A stretch of DNA of 64,000 nt from Branchiostoma floridae (lineage: Eukaryota > Chordata > Leptocardii > Amphioxiformes > Branchiostomatidae), in the NCBI RefSeq assembly GCF_000003815.2, contig NC_049981.1, positions 24,017,450-24,081,449 of the forward strand, in the 5' to 3' direction. Every line of letters begins with the position of its first letter. Position 1 is the stretch's first letter. A program made the position numbers and the translations under genes. Below the pieces are notes generated by a model, which worked only from the letters and a program-made list of their open reading frames with translations, did not search any database and was not told the origin of the DNA. This document shows, one piece after another, positions 34,868 to 48,843 of this stretch.

Positions 34868-37800
34868 GGAAAAGACCACCATATGCTATAATTAGTTTTG
34901 TAGCTCACAATGCTTTGCATTCATTTCAGTCAATATTGAGTGCCAAAAGAAGAAGAAAAGGCAGCATAACAAACGGTAAGCCGGATACTGAAAAACACTT
35001 GGATTATGTATGTCTGTCCTATTCCAGTAGATACATAGTTGAACTATTGAACTATAATGATTATACGGTGATGACATGAAGAATTCTTTTACTAGTAATA
35101 TGTTTTTTTCCATAGAATTAAATATAACATTTCTAACTTCGTTGACATATGTTTCTTCTATCTTGTTACCATAATGAATAAGTATATGCAAAATGGAAAC
35201 AAAATTGAAACATATCATAATGAAGCACAATGATGCATCACTGCCAATTACCCTAGCCTCGATAAGAACGCCGAAACACTTTTCTTTTAGATCCACCTCT
35301 TTTATCTGACACTGAAAAGACGGAGTGCATGGAAAGCGGGGCATTTTGGAAAAATGCTTTCAAAGTTTTTACATTTAACATTATAAAAAAAATCAACGAC
35401 GCTGTCGGTCCAGAAAACGCTGCTTTTACTTCCCACTCCTTACTATAGGTCCTCCACACAGGCTAAATGCCATTAACCATAAATGTTTTGGAAGACTCTG
35501 TTCGATTACAAGCTAACCTCGGTTCGTGACAGCAATTTGCTGTCGTTAATGGACTTCCGGAGTCTTGAGAATCAACTCAATATGGCGGATAAGCGCAGAG
35601 TTTTTCGCAACCTTAATACGCAGTGTCGCAGAAACATGTTGATGCGAAGATGTTTGTAAATCGTATTTCCGAAATGTGTTGCCATATGCTGTCGTGATAT
35701 AGTATTTTCATTTCCTTCATACGCTTCAAAAGTTAAAAAAAAAACTGTACTAAAGACATGAACAGAGGTATGTTATTACACCTTGTCTGCAATAAACATG
35801 TTTTCTGCAACATTGCAATGTATTATGCATTCATCAACAGTTGTATTTCGGATAAGAATGCTAAAAGGAGGAAACAACCAATTATCCACGATTTTTTTAA
35901 CATTTGACAATTGTCAATCTTTTTAGCTTTAATTATCTTCATTTAGTACATTCTAGATATAGGTGGGAAGATGCTGTAACATCTATATTGCTTCTGAAGA
36001 CGGATGATGTTATGTAGGGGCTCTAAAAAGTACACAAGCGCTCAATATCTAAAGGATTACAGGATTTGGCATGTGACGTTTTACAACGGCAGAAAAAGGG
36101 GGAAGTAAACTAGATGTAATACATCAAGCTTTCGTCCGTCAATAGTACCAACGGCAATCGTACATATTCACAATCGGACTACCTTGTCCATGGTAATTTT
36201 TGCATCTTTCAAAATGCGCGTTTTCATCACCAAGTGAGAATTCTGCTGGGATCGTATCAATCACTCATTGGTCCTGCATCCCGTTACAGCACGTTGATAT
36301 GGAAAAAAACGTGACCAGTTGTCATATCCAAAATATATTAGATATAAATGTATGTTTTTTATGCATGTTATTTATTCAATCAGTGTGAATATGAAGAATA
36401 AATAATGGAGTGGGATGCTAAATCAGTTTTACACGGTTAAGGTTAATGCAATAAACGCGTAATATTTTAACTTGGTTTTAAGACGCCTACTTTTACAATT
36501 CCATATCTTGAATAATCTATTAAGATATATTAGATCCATTGACAAAGTTGACAAAGTTTTATATCTGTCAGTTTGTCAATAATGACACAGACCAAACTGC
36601 AGCTTTCATATTGATTTGCCTTGTTGCAATCAATAAACACCTCTTAACTCATCAGCACAGTGTGAAGCCAGATTACTTACCATGCGCCCTAGTGCTTTGT
36701 CAGTTTTAGGCGAATCGATCCTAAATATTATCTGATTTTCATAGTAATAAAACGATGAACTAAGACAGTAGGTTATTCTAAGCCAATTTTACTTGCTAGA
36801 ATGATTAGCTATAATATATTTCTTCAAAAATATATATCTGAAAATCACAAAACTATCCCTTTTGATGGATTTTTAAAATCTATGTACATCACATGTGTTG
36901 GAATAGATTTCATCAAGATTTGCACAACGCTGTATATCCTGCACATTTGTTTTCAAATAATATTTCAGACCAAAAAAATAATCGCAATGCGGCGTTTTAA
37001 GATACAGGTAACAATATAACTAGATGATATCAATGATAACAGCAACAATAAGAATGGCAATGATAATGTATATTGCCACCTTTCTATCACCCGTGGAAGA
37101 TCCCACCGAAACCCTTCGTCGATGGATCTTGACACTCTAAGATCAAATATTTAAAGAAATATTACCAAATAAACATCAAAATAATGAAGAAGTATACTGT
37201 GGGAGCAAAATTAATGTATAAACTTACCGGTAACCAGATCAGCGTCTCCAGCAAGACAGCGCAACGCTATGGATGGTATATAGCTGTCGCTGTGGCTATT
37301 CAAATCACGTACGCGGAGCGAAAAGAAAATTTTACTTCATTGTCTTCTAGCGACTTCTGAGAACAGCTGTTGTACGTCCAAAGTATCATATACGATTTGT
37401 TTTAGGTTATGCCCACAATGGGTACTATTTTTCTTTTATTTCAAAAATCAGATTTCAATAAGAAGTCTCACATCACGGTGTTCCAATGGTGTTATTGATT
37501 GATGGCGGTATGGATTTTTCAATCATTTCAGATCACTTCCAATAAAATATCTATGATATTAAATACCTATGATATTTTAGGTTAAATCTCATCATTCAAT
37601 CATGTTGCCTAGAAGTAATAATTTTGTCTAGGATAACAAAAAAATATAGCTGAGCTTTATTGTTGCGAATTTCCGTAAATAAAAAAACTGGAGGGATAGA
37701 TGTGTCTTTGTTTGCTGGATCGTGATTTAGATGGTTTTTCTTCGAATGCCGTAGCTTTCATGACGTTTGAAATCGAGCGATAAGTGCTACTATGCCATCT

Positions 37801-38340
37801 GTGACGCACACACCGTCTCATATTCCGCACTTCATGCTTTGTCATAATCTCATTTGAACGGTCTGCCGCCTTCTTTTCATACTATGACGTTCGCCGTTAC
37901 ATGCTTTATGATCTAGCTGTAGATGCTGTCAGTATATATTATTACCATTGTTGTTTTCTTGAAAAGAAAGCTTCTGCCAAACTTAAAGGAAGGAATCAAA
38001 ATTACTTAGCATGCTATTGAAATACTTCAAAACTGCATTCAGACAGTAGCCAAGATAAGATTGCATTATTCCACTAAAACGTTTACTGAACAGAAAACAA
38101 CGTCATTGAAATCCTGAACCATGTCAACTTTAAACATTAAATATAAATGGCAATGCACTCAGCAACGATATTATATTGTGGACATGAAAACGGAGTATCA
38201 AAAACTTTTTTCGCTATTTAGTGATATTGTATTACAGGTATTGTGTAGTTTGGCCTTTATTTTGTATCTTGTCTAGAATAAACAATAGACTCTTATTCAA
38301 CCTTATCTATTTGCTCTGGTCTTGACTAAGTTTTTGTTGC
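34868..38340. other. No gene recognised
   Basis: AT-rich DNA with short frames only. The 150-residue minus frame at 34892-35344 has no recognisable domain and biased, low-information composition. Confidence 0.5.
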
Positions 38341-38355
38341 TATCTTAATATATTG

Positions 38356-39001
38356 TTTAGTCTAGTTTTTGGTCGGTATCTAGAAGTCTTGTTTTGTCTT
38401 GCTTCTTGCATAAAATGTTTATTATAAATCNNNNNNNNNNNNNNNNNNNNNNNNNNNNNNNNNNNNNNNNNNNNNNNNNNNNNNNNNNNNNNNNNNNNNN
38501 NNNNNNNNNNNNNNNNNNNNNNNNNNNNNNTTAAGTGTAAGCTGTTGTCACATTTAATGGCAAGTCAATGCCGGCAACATCTGCTGAGTTTTCTTCACGT
38601 TGATAACCTTTGTATAAGAGGTAGCCCTATGTTATCCAAAACATGAACCCTAGATGGCTTGCCCGTTGACACCACTTAGCGGCAAAAACGCAAAGTGCAC
38701 TCTTTTAGAATATTTATATAAACCGTTATATTACTGCTGCATTAACTATTACCACCAAATGATAAAAGCATTTTCTCTCTTATTAAAAGTAGCAGGTGAC
38801 GTGGTGACGTGGTTTGGCTTAAAAATGCTTTGTTATTTTATACCACATTGCTGTTAATGCACTTGGGCCTAACACACGTTTGCGTATCACATAAGAAAAA
38901 ACAAGTGAATCGCAAAACAGGCAAAGGATTTATAAATAAACATTTTATGCAAGAAGCAAGACAAAACAAGACTTCTAGATACCGACAAAAACTAGACTAA
39001 A
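38356..39001. repeat. 75-bp inverted repeat flanking an assembly gap
   Basis: The arm 38356-38430 begins TTTAGTCTAGTTTTTGG and runs to the edge of the N run. The arm 38927-39001 is its reverse complement with only two single-base indels seen. The spacer holds 100 N (38431-38530) and about 400 bases of unique sequence. It may be a terminal-inverted-repeat element or an assembly artefact. Confidence 0.85.
38431..38530. other. Assembly gap
   Basis: Exactly 100 N, probably a gap of unknown size, directly abutting the inner edge of an inverted-repeat arm. Confidence 0.99.
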
Positions 39002-39309
39002 AATGACGATTAATATCAACTATTTCTTATAGTCAGATTTAAAAAAAGAAACAGACCTCACATCCCTCTCATTGTTTATTTGTGAAAGCTGAATTCCATT
39101 ATATCACTAGTTCTGGAAATGACTTTCCCATTTACGTATGCTCTTTATGGTAATATTTACCTTAATTAGGGAAACTACAAATGTCACAAGTATAAATTTC
39201 TTACCAACCTTCACTAAGGACCTTGGCACTTTCCATCGATTTCGCAAAATAGGACCTTATTGCATAATTGTCAACTGTTAATGTTCCGACTGACCTGAAC
39301 TACTTACAT

Positions 39310-39699
39310 NNNNNNNNNNNNNNNNNNNNNNNNNNNNNNNNNNNNNNNNNNNNNNNNNNNNNNNNNNNNNNNNNNNNNNNNNNNNNNNNNNNNNNNNNNN
39401 NNNNNNNNNNNNNNNNNNNNNNNNNNNNNNNNNNNNNNNNNNNNNNNNNNNNNNNNNNNNNNNNNNNNNNNNNNNNNNNNNNNNNNNNNNNNNNNNNNNN
39501 NNNNNNNNNNNNNNNNNNNNNNNNNNNNNNNNNNNNNNNNNNNNNNNNNNNNNNNNNNNNNNNNNNNNNNNNNNNNNNNNNNNNNNNNNNNNNNNNNNNN
39601 NNNNNNNNNNNNNNNNNNNNNNNNNNNNNNNNNNNNNNNNNNNNNNNNNNNNNNNNNNNNNNNNNNNNNNNNNNNNNNNNNNNNNNNNNNNNNNNNNNN
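39310..39699. other. Assembly gap
   Basis: A run of 390 N. The flanks show no coding sequence. Confidence 0.99.
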
Positions 39700-40900
39700 T
39701 TGCCTCAATTGTAACAGTCCGGGGTATATTTTACGCAGCTCCAAAACTCTTGAGGAGCAGCTTGGGTTTTGAATTATTATCGTATTGGCTCACAGAAGAA
39801 TGTGAATGGCACTGGAACCGAATTTCTTGGCTTTCTGTAACAGCTGGAAAAGTCATTCTGAGTTAAATGCGGTAAAATTTACCGAAGAAAAAAATGTTGG
39901 ACCTATTTTAGTATACAGCAAGGCCATTCACGTCTGCGCTAACTAGTGCGTTAAGTAGAGTTCGTCTTTATTTATTTCAAAACATTGTTATGAACTAGTT
40001 AGATAGGGCACCGTCGTGATAGGTACCATTTCTTTTAAAAGTATGCGTCGAGGTCATCGTTTATTTATTTAGCTGTATTAGAAAAACAGTCATGACTGGC
40101 CAATATTAGAAGTTATTACAAAGGGATGGTCCTAGAGATTAAAAATCATAATGGATAAAAGTGGGTACGAGGTACGTTTAGAGGTATTATAAAGCACAAG
40201 ATACAATGTACAACTCTTTCTACGGGTACAGTGCTCAGGTCAATCTCACTCTCTCTCTGAGACGAAACAATTTACAGATCGCATCACTCAGCGGGTTGTA
40301 TGGTTTTATCACGCGTTTTATGCGCATTTTTGTCTCTTCAGTCACACTATACATTTCTTTTGATATGTCGTAACCAAGTTATAAAACCGAATGTTACACA
40401 TATTCGTTTCACGCCGCATCGTGGGTCATTGAGAGCGTAGCGCGATCGCCGTAAATTGGAAAGGGGGCCTTGCGTAGGTTTTACAGATTATGCAAAGCGG
40501 AGACATCAAGGATAAAGAGCATGAAAGTCACAATATCTGTGATAAACAGTTATTTAAAAGATATCTGATCTCTCTGTAAATTTACAATGTGCATTATTTT
40601 GCATTTTTCCTACGTCTTTTGCATGTCGTATTTGCTACCGGTTCATTAACCTCCCATGCTTTTCAAGGTCTTGCTCGACTTTCCTTTCCCAAGTAATTGG
40701 TTGACCATCTATCCGTGTCTGCCCTTGCGGATCGAGGTTTATTGCCACACTGGATAGGCGCGGTCTTGACGTCCTCTAACAGCATACTTGTACATTCTAC
40801 TTGTCTTCTGATTAAAGCTTTAACTAATTAGTATTAGATGCCAAAAGTATAAATAATATTGTTTAACCTTGTAATGGTAAGGTCGCCTTAGGCTAATACG
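39700..40900. other. No gene recognised
   Basis: AT-rich sequence without recognisable repeats or exons. Confidence 0.45.
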
Positions 40901-40907
40901 CCTACAA

Positions 40908-41870
40908 CCCTCAAACCACCGAAGCTTTTTTGTGACGTAGATTACCGTATGGGGTCAAAACTGACCCCAAAACGTTTTGTACAAATACAGTTTTTTGTGT
41001 GACTCTTTTTGTGATTTGTATATATGTATAGTTTCATTAATCTACGTGGGATAATTTGACATGATTAGGTGAGAATATGTCTAGCTTATCATCATAATTT
41101 ATGCAAAAGATGATGAGGACCACATTTTGTACCAACGCTATACAGACCGGGAATGAGGTTTTTGATGCCTGTACCGACTTCAATGCCGTATAGCGCCTGA
41201 ATGGCTTATGCTAGGGCCACCAAACTTGGTAACTTTTAAAAAAATGTTGATAGCAAACATTTTCAGTGAACAAAGTATGTTCATCATTTTTCATGTTGCC
41301 ATGGCAACGGAATTTTGACATACATATTTATTACGAAATTTTCTAATTTTGTATTAAACATTTAAGTTTTAAGGTTTTCTTGGCAAATAACAGTTGTTTA
41401 TCACATCTTATGAAATTAACCGTAAATTTCATGACTCAATATTCATAATTTATGCTAATTTGATGACGTCATTAGTCAAAATCCAAGATGGCGGCCGTTA
41501 TTACCTAGATGACGTCATAATGTCGTCATATACCATGAAAATGGCATAAAAGTTAATACAATAATTTTGGCTTACATGTACATCATTCTCTGAAAATTTG
41601 GTGATCCTACGATAAGTAGTTTAGGTGTGGGTCGCAAAAGTTTGTTTAAAAAAATGCTGGGGTCAGTTTTGACCCCACTGGACCATGCATAAACTTTCTA
41701 AGATAACTTAATCAACAATAAGCCAATCTCGGTAAAAACTTAAGATAAGTTATAGGACATATATACAAACAAACTCCTGGAAGGAAATTTGTTTTCGACC
41801 AGAAATGACATAATGGCACACATTAATATACGCCTGGGGTCAGTTTTGACCCCATACGGTGGTTTGGGGG
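40908..41870. mobile_element. TTAA-type MITE with family B termini and family A-like core
   Basis: The ends are CCCTCAAACCACCG and CGGTGGTTTGGGGG. TTAA follows on the right (41871-41874), while the left flank reads ACAA, a probable decay of TTAA. Subterminal GGGGTCA-n4-TGACCCC blocks occur near 40952, 41660 and 41835. The centre (about 41139-41640) carries family A features: ATACAGACCGGGAATGAGG, CATGTTGCCATGGCAACGG, CCAAGATGGCGGCCG and two TGACGTCA sites (41464, 41510). Confidence 0.72.
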
Positions 41871-41879
41871 TTAAAGTAA

Positions 41880-44800
41880 CATGAGTTATAACTTGGGTGG
41901 CGGCAGTTTCCAGTCGTAACGGAAATTGATGACTTCGCCAACCGGAAGGAAACCAATTCCAAACCTCCTGATTTGTGTTTAAATGAAGAATAATGCTTGT
42001 TCGGATGTATATATGAAAGCTCTAAATATCAAGAAGCCAGCTATGGTCATGTCTCTCATTCGGCGCGTTGCATTGAACAGGCGAGGCTTTTAAAATATCC
42101 CTTCCAATAGGAGACAATATGCCGAAAAATTATTTGCATACACACGTTCTAAAATTGGGAAATTGTTGGCAACTAAACTAATAGTTGACCAAGGCAGAAG
42201 CTTACATGTCGCACAACTGAGAAAGTGGGATGAATATAAACGACCGAGCTGAACACTTAAGAGCTCTTTGCTAATGATTGACGCCATAGTGACTGCAGCA
42301 TCTGATTGGTTGGACTCAAAGCAACAAAGAAAGCACTCTGAAATAATCAATTGCGACAGATATACAAAAGTTTATAATACCTTGTTTTATCTATAACAAC
42401 ATGGATCAGGCAAAAGGGGTTATGCTTATAACTCAGTGACCTAGGTATCACGATGGTATCCCGCTAGCGCGCAACAATTAGCAAAAGACGGACCCCTATT
42501 TTTGTCACGCAACTTGCGGCTACGCCACACGACCCACATGATAGAATGATCAATGCTTTAATTACCAAGGGGGTTTTGGTTGGCTGATTCAGTCGGAAAT
42601 GGCTGAATCTTACGTAAAGGAAGTATTGTCATTACACACGGAACTCTTGCTTGGACAAAATGAACACCATTCGTCTTGCAACAACTAAACGCTTCTGTGG
42701 AATCGTACAAACGTTCTCCTGATCTTTGGAGATACTTCTTTGGCTGATGATGATCTTGATTTAGAAGGGCATCACCACTGGAAAGCAATCTAGGAAGGCG
42801 GTCATATAGGCAATGGATACCATCTATTGGGGGTTGCGTGCTAGATGGTAATTCACTCAAATGTCAATGATGTGCGCGTGCTTGAAAAAAAAATTGAAAT
42901 GGCCATTTTCAGAAGCTAGGGGAAATGCGTGATGTTTTTTTAATAATCATGGCATTGCATACATTTTTTTCCTATTCAGTTAGGACTTTTAATTTAGAAT
43001 ATTGCGAATCAGGGGTTCGCGTATATGTTTTTGTATAAATGTAAATTGTGTATTTAGTTTGTTTACTATGTATGATGGCTAGACATCCATACAAAATGCA
43101 ATCTTTATACTTTTTCATGATTAGATAACATACGGAAAGTTCTAAAAGACGCGGTATATCATGAACCGTGTGCGCGTGCTCAGACCAGGGACTGGCCCCC
43201 GCACAGTTTAAAATGATGACATAATATGCAAGGTAAAATAATTGAGCTTGAAATATGCAACTAAACTCGCAATGTCTCACAGTACCATGTAGATAATGGT
43301 AAGCCAGCGTTTAGATTCTATATTCTATGTTAGGTGAAATTACCTTCACTTTACTTCATTTCGTTATCAGCTGTCCCTATACTTGAAAATGTGAATTAAA
43401 AGGTATCTTGTATTGATCACTGGCCTATTCATCCATGTAGCGATGTGAAGCCATCACCAGCTTGTGAACACTGGTGGCTGAATTCATTTGGTAAACTTGA
43501 AGAACACGCTAACTCTTTACTTTCTAATATGATAAATAAATATATATATATAAATTTTGCGGTATTAAATCTATTGAGTCGTTCGACAACTGCTCTACAA
43601 CTAAATGAAACTTGGGTTTGAGCAAGACTAAACTTTCCGTTTACGCCAGAGTTACTTTCTTCTCAGCTGTGTGTTTTTATCATTAGGAAGATGGCGGGTG
43701 TGTATGCTCTTAAGAAGACGTGATTTACACCAAGGTTACTTAATTGCACCCTCGCGCTGGAAGGTACCAATTAATTTCACATCTAAAGGACTCTTAGGCG
43801 CGATCTAATTAGAACAGCCTTTGGGTAATTTTCTACGCTCTCACACGGCACCTGAATTGACAACAACCGGTGCTGTTTGAAATAGCTGATTGTAACTTGG
43901 GCTTCACGCCGCCATATATTTAAGAAATTGGCTCCGCATGCAACAATGAGTTATCAAACATTCCAATCTATCCATGCCGTAGGAAACTATTAGTCTGGTG
44001 TTATTGTAAGTAATATTCTCCAATGGCATATTAATCTCCTCCCCACATTACTAAGGCATCCACTCTATTCCTTTTGAAATTTCTCTTTGATATTTCCGCC
44101 TTTCCGACGGCTCAAGAGATGACTATGAATGTCGAATACTTGACTCGACTACAAGCACCCATATTCTACCGACAAAAAAGATATTTGATTCCATCAAACA
44201 AACGTGAACTCACAATAAGACTAGTAAAAAAAGTAATGGGAACATCGTCCATGTTACATTGGAAGAAATAACATTGATACAAATCGTCATCGATATCGAT
44301 CTTTGCTGGAGAAAATATTACTTAGGAAATCAAAACGTAGCAAAGTAGTTTTCTATGCAAATGCTATTTGAAAACGGACACAGTCCAGAGGGTATTTATG
44401 CTTAAGGAGTCTACACTTAGTGACATTTAGATGTTATGCATATTTTATGTCTTTTTTATACAACAAAATGAAAACAAACCCATTTTCCGTTATCGTAGCG
44501 ATTTCTTTCACATTCTTTATTATTTCTTAAAATAAAATGTTAGGCAAACCTTTTATACATGAAGTACATGTAGGGCATGAGATGAATAAAGAGGGCTGTA
44601 ATATTTGTGAGTCGAGCATTATGCAAATAGTGTCTACATGTCGGTTAAATAGCCGTATAATTTGATTTTGGTGCCTAGGTCCTATATGAAATGATTTTTA
44701 TTATCTAATTATCTAATAATAACTACTAATCGTTAGAATATCAATTAGCGCAACCGTGAGTTTGTAGCTTTTATCATTATGCATGCACATACATGTAAAT

Positions 44801-44960
44801 CATAGTTCCGTTGAATTGTAACATATAACAGTTAAAAAGTCGACAGCACAGAAAGAAAGACATACATCACTTCAATGAACACATGGCGGTGCAACGCTAT
44901 TATAGAGTAGAGGAAAAAGGTTAATAGATAAATATCATAGCTTCATTCTTTCGTTATTAA
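41880..44960. other. No gene recognised
   Basis: Only short frames are present. The 100-residue minus frame at 42558-42860 has fairly normal composition but no recognisable domain or splice context. Confidence 0.45.
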
Positions 44961-44976
44961 ACAAAGAATTATTTAA

Positions 44977-45379
44977 ACATATACAGACTGGCTTTTTTGG
45001 TGAAACTGGGACAAGGGTAGGGGTGTAAGGCTCACCCCTTCGAACTCCTGTAACTCCTTAACGACCTGCAAGGTGCCCATTAAGTTTTAAAATAATGATG
45101 TATAGGTAGAATATGACTATTGTAAAATAAAGTCAATTATGACGTAGAAGAACGTCATTAGGACGTCATGTATCCTATTGTATTGACTGGAACCATAAAA
45201 ACGGTATACCGGTATTCCTAGGAAAATTTAATGTAAGCAAAAATGTTAGAACCAATAAACGAAAATTTCTGTTAATAACCCGTTACCATGGCAACAAGGA
45301 AAATTAAAACGTATTAGTATTGTAAATTGTTTCCCATCTAAACTGTTGGGAAAAGTTATCAAAATCAGTCTGAATAAGG
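44977..45379. mobile_element. Short, diverged family A-like TTAA element
   Basis: TTAA at 44973-44976 is followed by ACATATACAGACTGGC, and the right end reads CAGTCTGAATAAGG followed by TTAA at 45380-45383. The core includes GGCTCACCCCTTCGAACTCC and GTTACCATGGCAACAAGG. It is a deletion derivative of about 400 bases. Confidence 0.65.
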
Positions 45380-45383
45380 TTAA

Positions 45384-47590
45384 GCAGTACTTAACAATAT
45401 ACAATACAATTGATACCTATCAATTGTCATCTGTACGCATGCAATCTCCCCAAGTACACCGAAGCTGCTGATCAATTTTTACACCAATGTGTTTGTATGT
45501 TTAGGTGTTCAAAGCTTCAATTCTTAATAACTTAAATTAATGAATACTTTAGAAAAGTACATTAATGCAAAGATGTATGTTGCAATAGATTTGTATATGA
45601 ATATATTACCTTATTACTAATATAACCTTCGCATTTGAAAAAAAAATTCATACTTTGACATTAGCAGCGAAGATTATAACAGGACATATGTTAAATATAC
45701 TTTTGAATTCTCTACTTTAGATTTAAGAGTGACTTTTAAACCTGGATTAAAGTACCTAATACATTTATTCACCCTTGAATCGACTCTCAAACACATTATT
45801 CACGCACCATTACAGCCAGCCTCATCAGACCAACGCCATTAGCGTCGCCATAATTCAACAACCCTTTTGATGCATGTGATAAGGTCAGTTAGGTAAATAT
45901 AACCGTACGATTGCGTTCCGTTATGGTCTTTAATGGCCAAGATAACGGGTTGGTTTCCTCAGTGTAATCTAAACAATTTCCCTTTTGTACGTCTTTACGC
46001 TCTAAAACTAAAGCTACAAGAACTTACAACATCACCGTTATAGAAGACTAAAATTTAGTAGGATAGGGATTTAACTACATATTGAAAACTTCTGTTACAT
46101 TTTAAACAGCTTTAGTCATTCTTGTTTTTCTCCTTAGCAGAATTAAAGCAACAAAACAATCGGTATGAAGTCCCCGCCAATAGTGGAATACATATATCTT
46201 AGGAACAATGCATCAATTGCCCTGAGAAATGTGACAGACGGTCAACGAAACGTCGGCACACGTAAGTATGCGGTTGTGTATAAAGAAACTTGTTATGACT
46301 ATACAGTCATGTTTAATGCTTTTATTTCTATGCTTTTGTAATGTCATTGTGGCCTAACGTGTTGGTATCATTTAATGGAGTTTGACGCTCTCCCCATTTC
46401 GTTTTGAATTCCTCCGGGTACAAAGATTTGCACTTCAGCTGAAATGATGCCTATCTTATGAGCTAGTACTCTAAGCCCCAGATAATCTTTAAGGTTATCA
46501 ATTATTCACTTGCTTTATTAGAATTAACTGCTTATCATATTATTTCGATAGTTCCTCTTGCTTTGTCTGTATTTTTTTTCAAATGCATTTCCTTTTTTTT
46601 CTTAACAATGTTATGATATATAAGGTGGTGCCGATCTCAACTATTATGTAAATATTATTGGAAAATACTGCATAAGACGGAATATATGAAAATAAAATTT
46701 TTCAAAAAAAAATGCCTCGTCTGATATTGGAAACCAGAATAATCAAATGCGACATAGAAGATGTACAAGTAGACTTGGGTATCACTGAAAAAAGTCTAAA
46801 ATACCTAAGGTGATTCTTGGCGGAAAAAATGTGTCACAACACCGTCTCATCATGTATTAGGTATTCAAGTCGCGTGGGTGCAAGACTTTTCTTAGAAAAC
46901 ATCTGGATTATTTACATTAAATTTCATGAAAGAAGCATGCTACAGATGTGGGTGCTCCTCTTCTCAATTTCTTAAAAGCAAAGTTTCTTTGAAGTGGTGA
47001 CCCTTTGCTAATACGTAAATGCATGGACTGGATACATAGAGTGGAAACAATTTCCAGCAAAGTAATCGTTGAAGTGAACATGCGGGAATAACACACAACG
47101 CGCCGGCGGCACGAAGCGTAGAATAATAATATGCACAATACAAACTATACACACCTACACATCCTATGAAACACGATCAGAATATATGTATTATACATTC
47201 AAAACCAAGCACGATATGATATCACAGATTATATAATTGACAGGCCATACCTTGGGTGTCACAAAGCAGCTGAACGTTCCCAAGTGATCAATAAAAAGAC
47301 TCAAAGAGATAAGGTTCCAATTTACAATTCATTGAGAGGCTAGCATAGGTAACATATAACATGAATTAAGGATGCACCAAAACTAGATAATGATGGAAGA
47401 TGAAAAAGAGTCGATAACAGTGCGGATGATAAATTCTGTCTTACAAAATTGGAAACTATATTCCATGTGGTATGTGTTTTGGACAGTCCTTACCCTGTCT
47501 ATGTTACTTTTCTAGCTAATTTGAACGGTAAGCAAAACCCAACGTAAAAAGCAAAAACAATTTAAATTGGAGATTGGAAATATTTAGAGC
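45384..47590. other. No gene recognised
   Basis: AT-rich sequence. The overlapping minus frames at 46917-47152 are short and unsupported. Confidence 0.45.
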
Positions 47591-47599
47591 TTTTGTAAA

Positions 47600-48215
47600 T
47601 TTCATGCAATTGACTAACACATTAACATGATCTATACATTGTGTTGTTCATCATTGACTAACGTACATATGTCACAATTATTAAATTCCCGTCATCAGTC
47701 ATCAAGCGGTTTTGCAATTTTTACATAAATTATGCAGATAAGTTCCTCATTACCATATTTGGTATCTGCTTATATTCGCAGGTTGAAATAAAACCTCCAT
47801 GACATTTCATGGAGGTAGCCATTTTCAAACCGATGATTTATAAGTCATTTAGACCTCATGTCTCGTAGAAATATTCAAAGCAACTTACCTATACACAGTT
47901 ACATGATCCATACATTGTAAAGTTCATCATTGATAAGCTTTTATTGAAGTCCAATTATCAAAAGCAATAAAAGCGTATAAGCCACTTATTAGTTATGCAA
48001 CGTTAGTCCTCATTTGCATGATATGCATAGATCTATCATTGTTTACACATGTGCCAAAGCTACATACATGCCCCAAATGATACAATTCCGTCGTTCCTTT
48101 CTTCAGTTATTCTGTTGTTTGTTTAATGCCTCTGCAGTTCCAAAGTAAATGAATGGTGGCTCAAACTTGCTCCTCCTTGTCTTGACACCAGAGGCTACTT
48201 GCCAATCTTATAGAC
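47600..48215 (-). mobile_element. Family C repeat, inverted and rearranged
   Basis: In reverse orientation this shows GGCAAGTAGCCTCTGG-type and TTTGGAACTGCAGAGGC-type sequence like the copy at 21450, along with several ATTTGCAT-like sites. In its middle two copies of the terminus appear to meet, giving CCTCCATGA-CATT-TCATGGAGG at 47794-47815. Confidence 0.5.
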
Positions 48216-48843
48216 CGTATCATGTTAGGGACAAGCGATAGATTGAAAAAAAAACGGAAAACATTTTTGGAAAAAAAAGGAGCTGGCAATGCACGGCACT
48301 AAGCACGCGATCCTGTTGATAGTACTTAGGTGACGCAGATACTCTTTCTCTTAGGGTGAATGGTCACCATTACAGACATGAGCAGAATTAGAAGATGACT
48401 TGCAAAAGTAAGTGTAAGAAGCCTTTTTGTTGGGAGATGTTGGCATTTTGGAGCTGGAAATTATAGGTAGGGGTTCTGGCTATTTTATTTTGTGAGAAAA
48501 ATGGGCTTTCTACCATGTTTGGAGTGTCGCAGACAGTCTAGAGTAAGTTTAGTTTTGGTGTTATCAGGGACGTCAAAAGTCACCAGAGTTTCTTATTCTG
48601 ATTGTGGGGGCGCATAGCGACGAACCAAATGTTTTCAAAATCGACATATGCACGCTTTATCTTCTAGAAGTCAGAGTTGCCTGCCAATGTGAGCTTCCCA
48701 CCAACTAAACCTTAGTGACTTTTGACAGCCTTTATCTTACATGTTATGCATGCATTAGGTGCCTGGCGGCCATTAGAGGTCTGTGCCCTTAGCTGACTGG
48801 CCACCGAAACAATCCAAGCGCAATGTGAACCCTCAGCGGTCAG

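Noticed and set aside
34892-35344. Minus-strand frame of 150 codons
   Set aside because: It is AT-rich with no recognised domain, and most likely a chance frame next to a transposon remnant.
39268-39744. Open frames of about 147 codons on both strands
   Set aside because: They consist almost entirely of N from the 390-base assembly gap.
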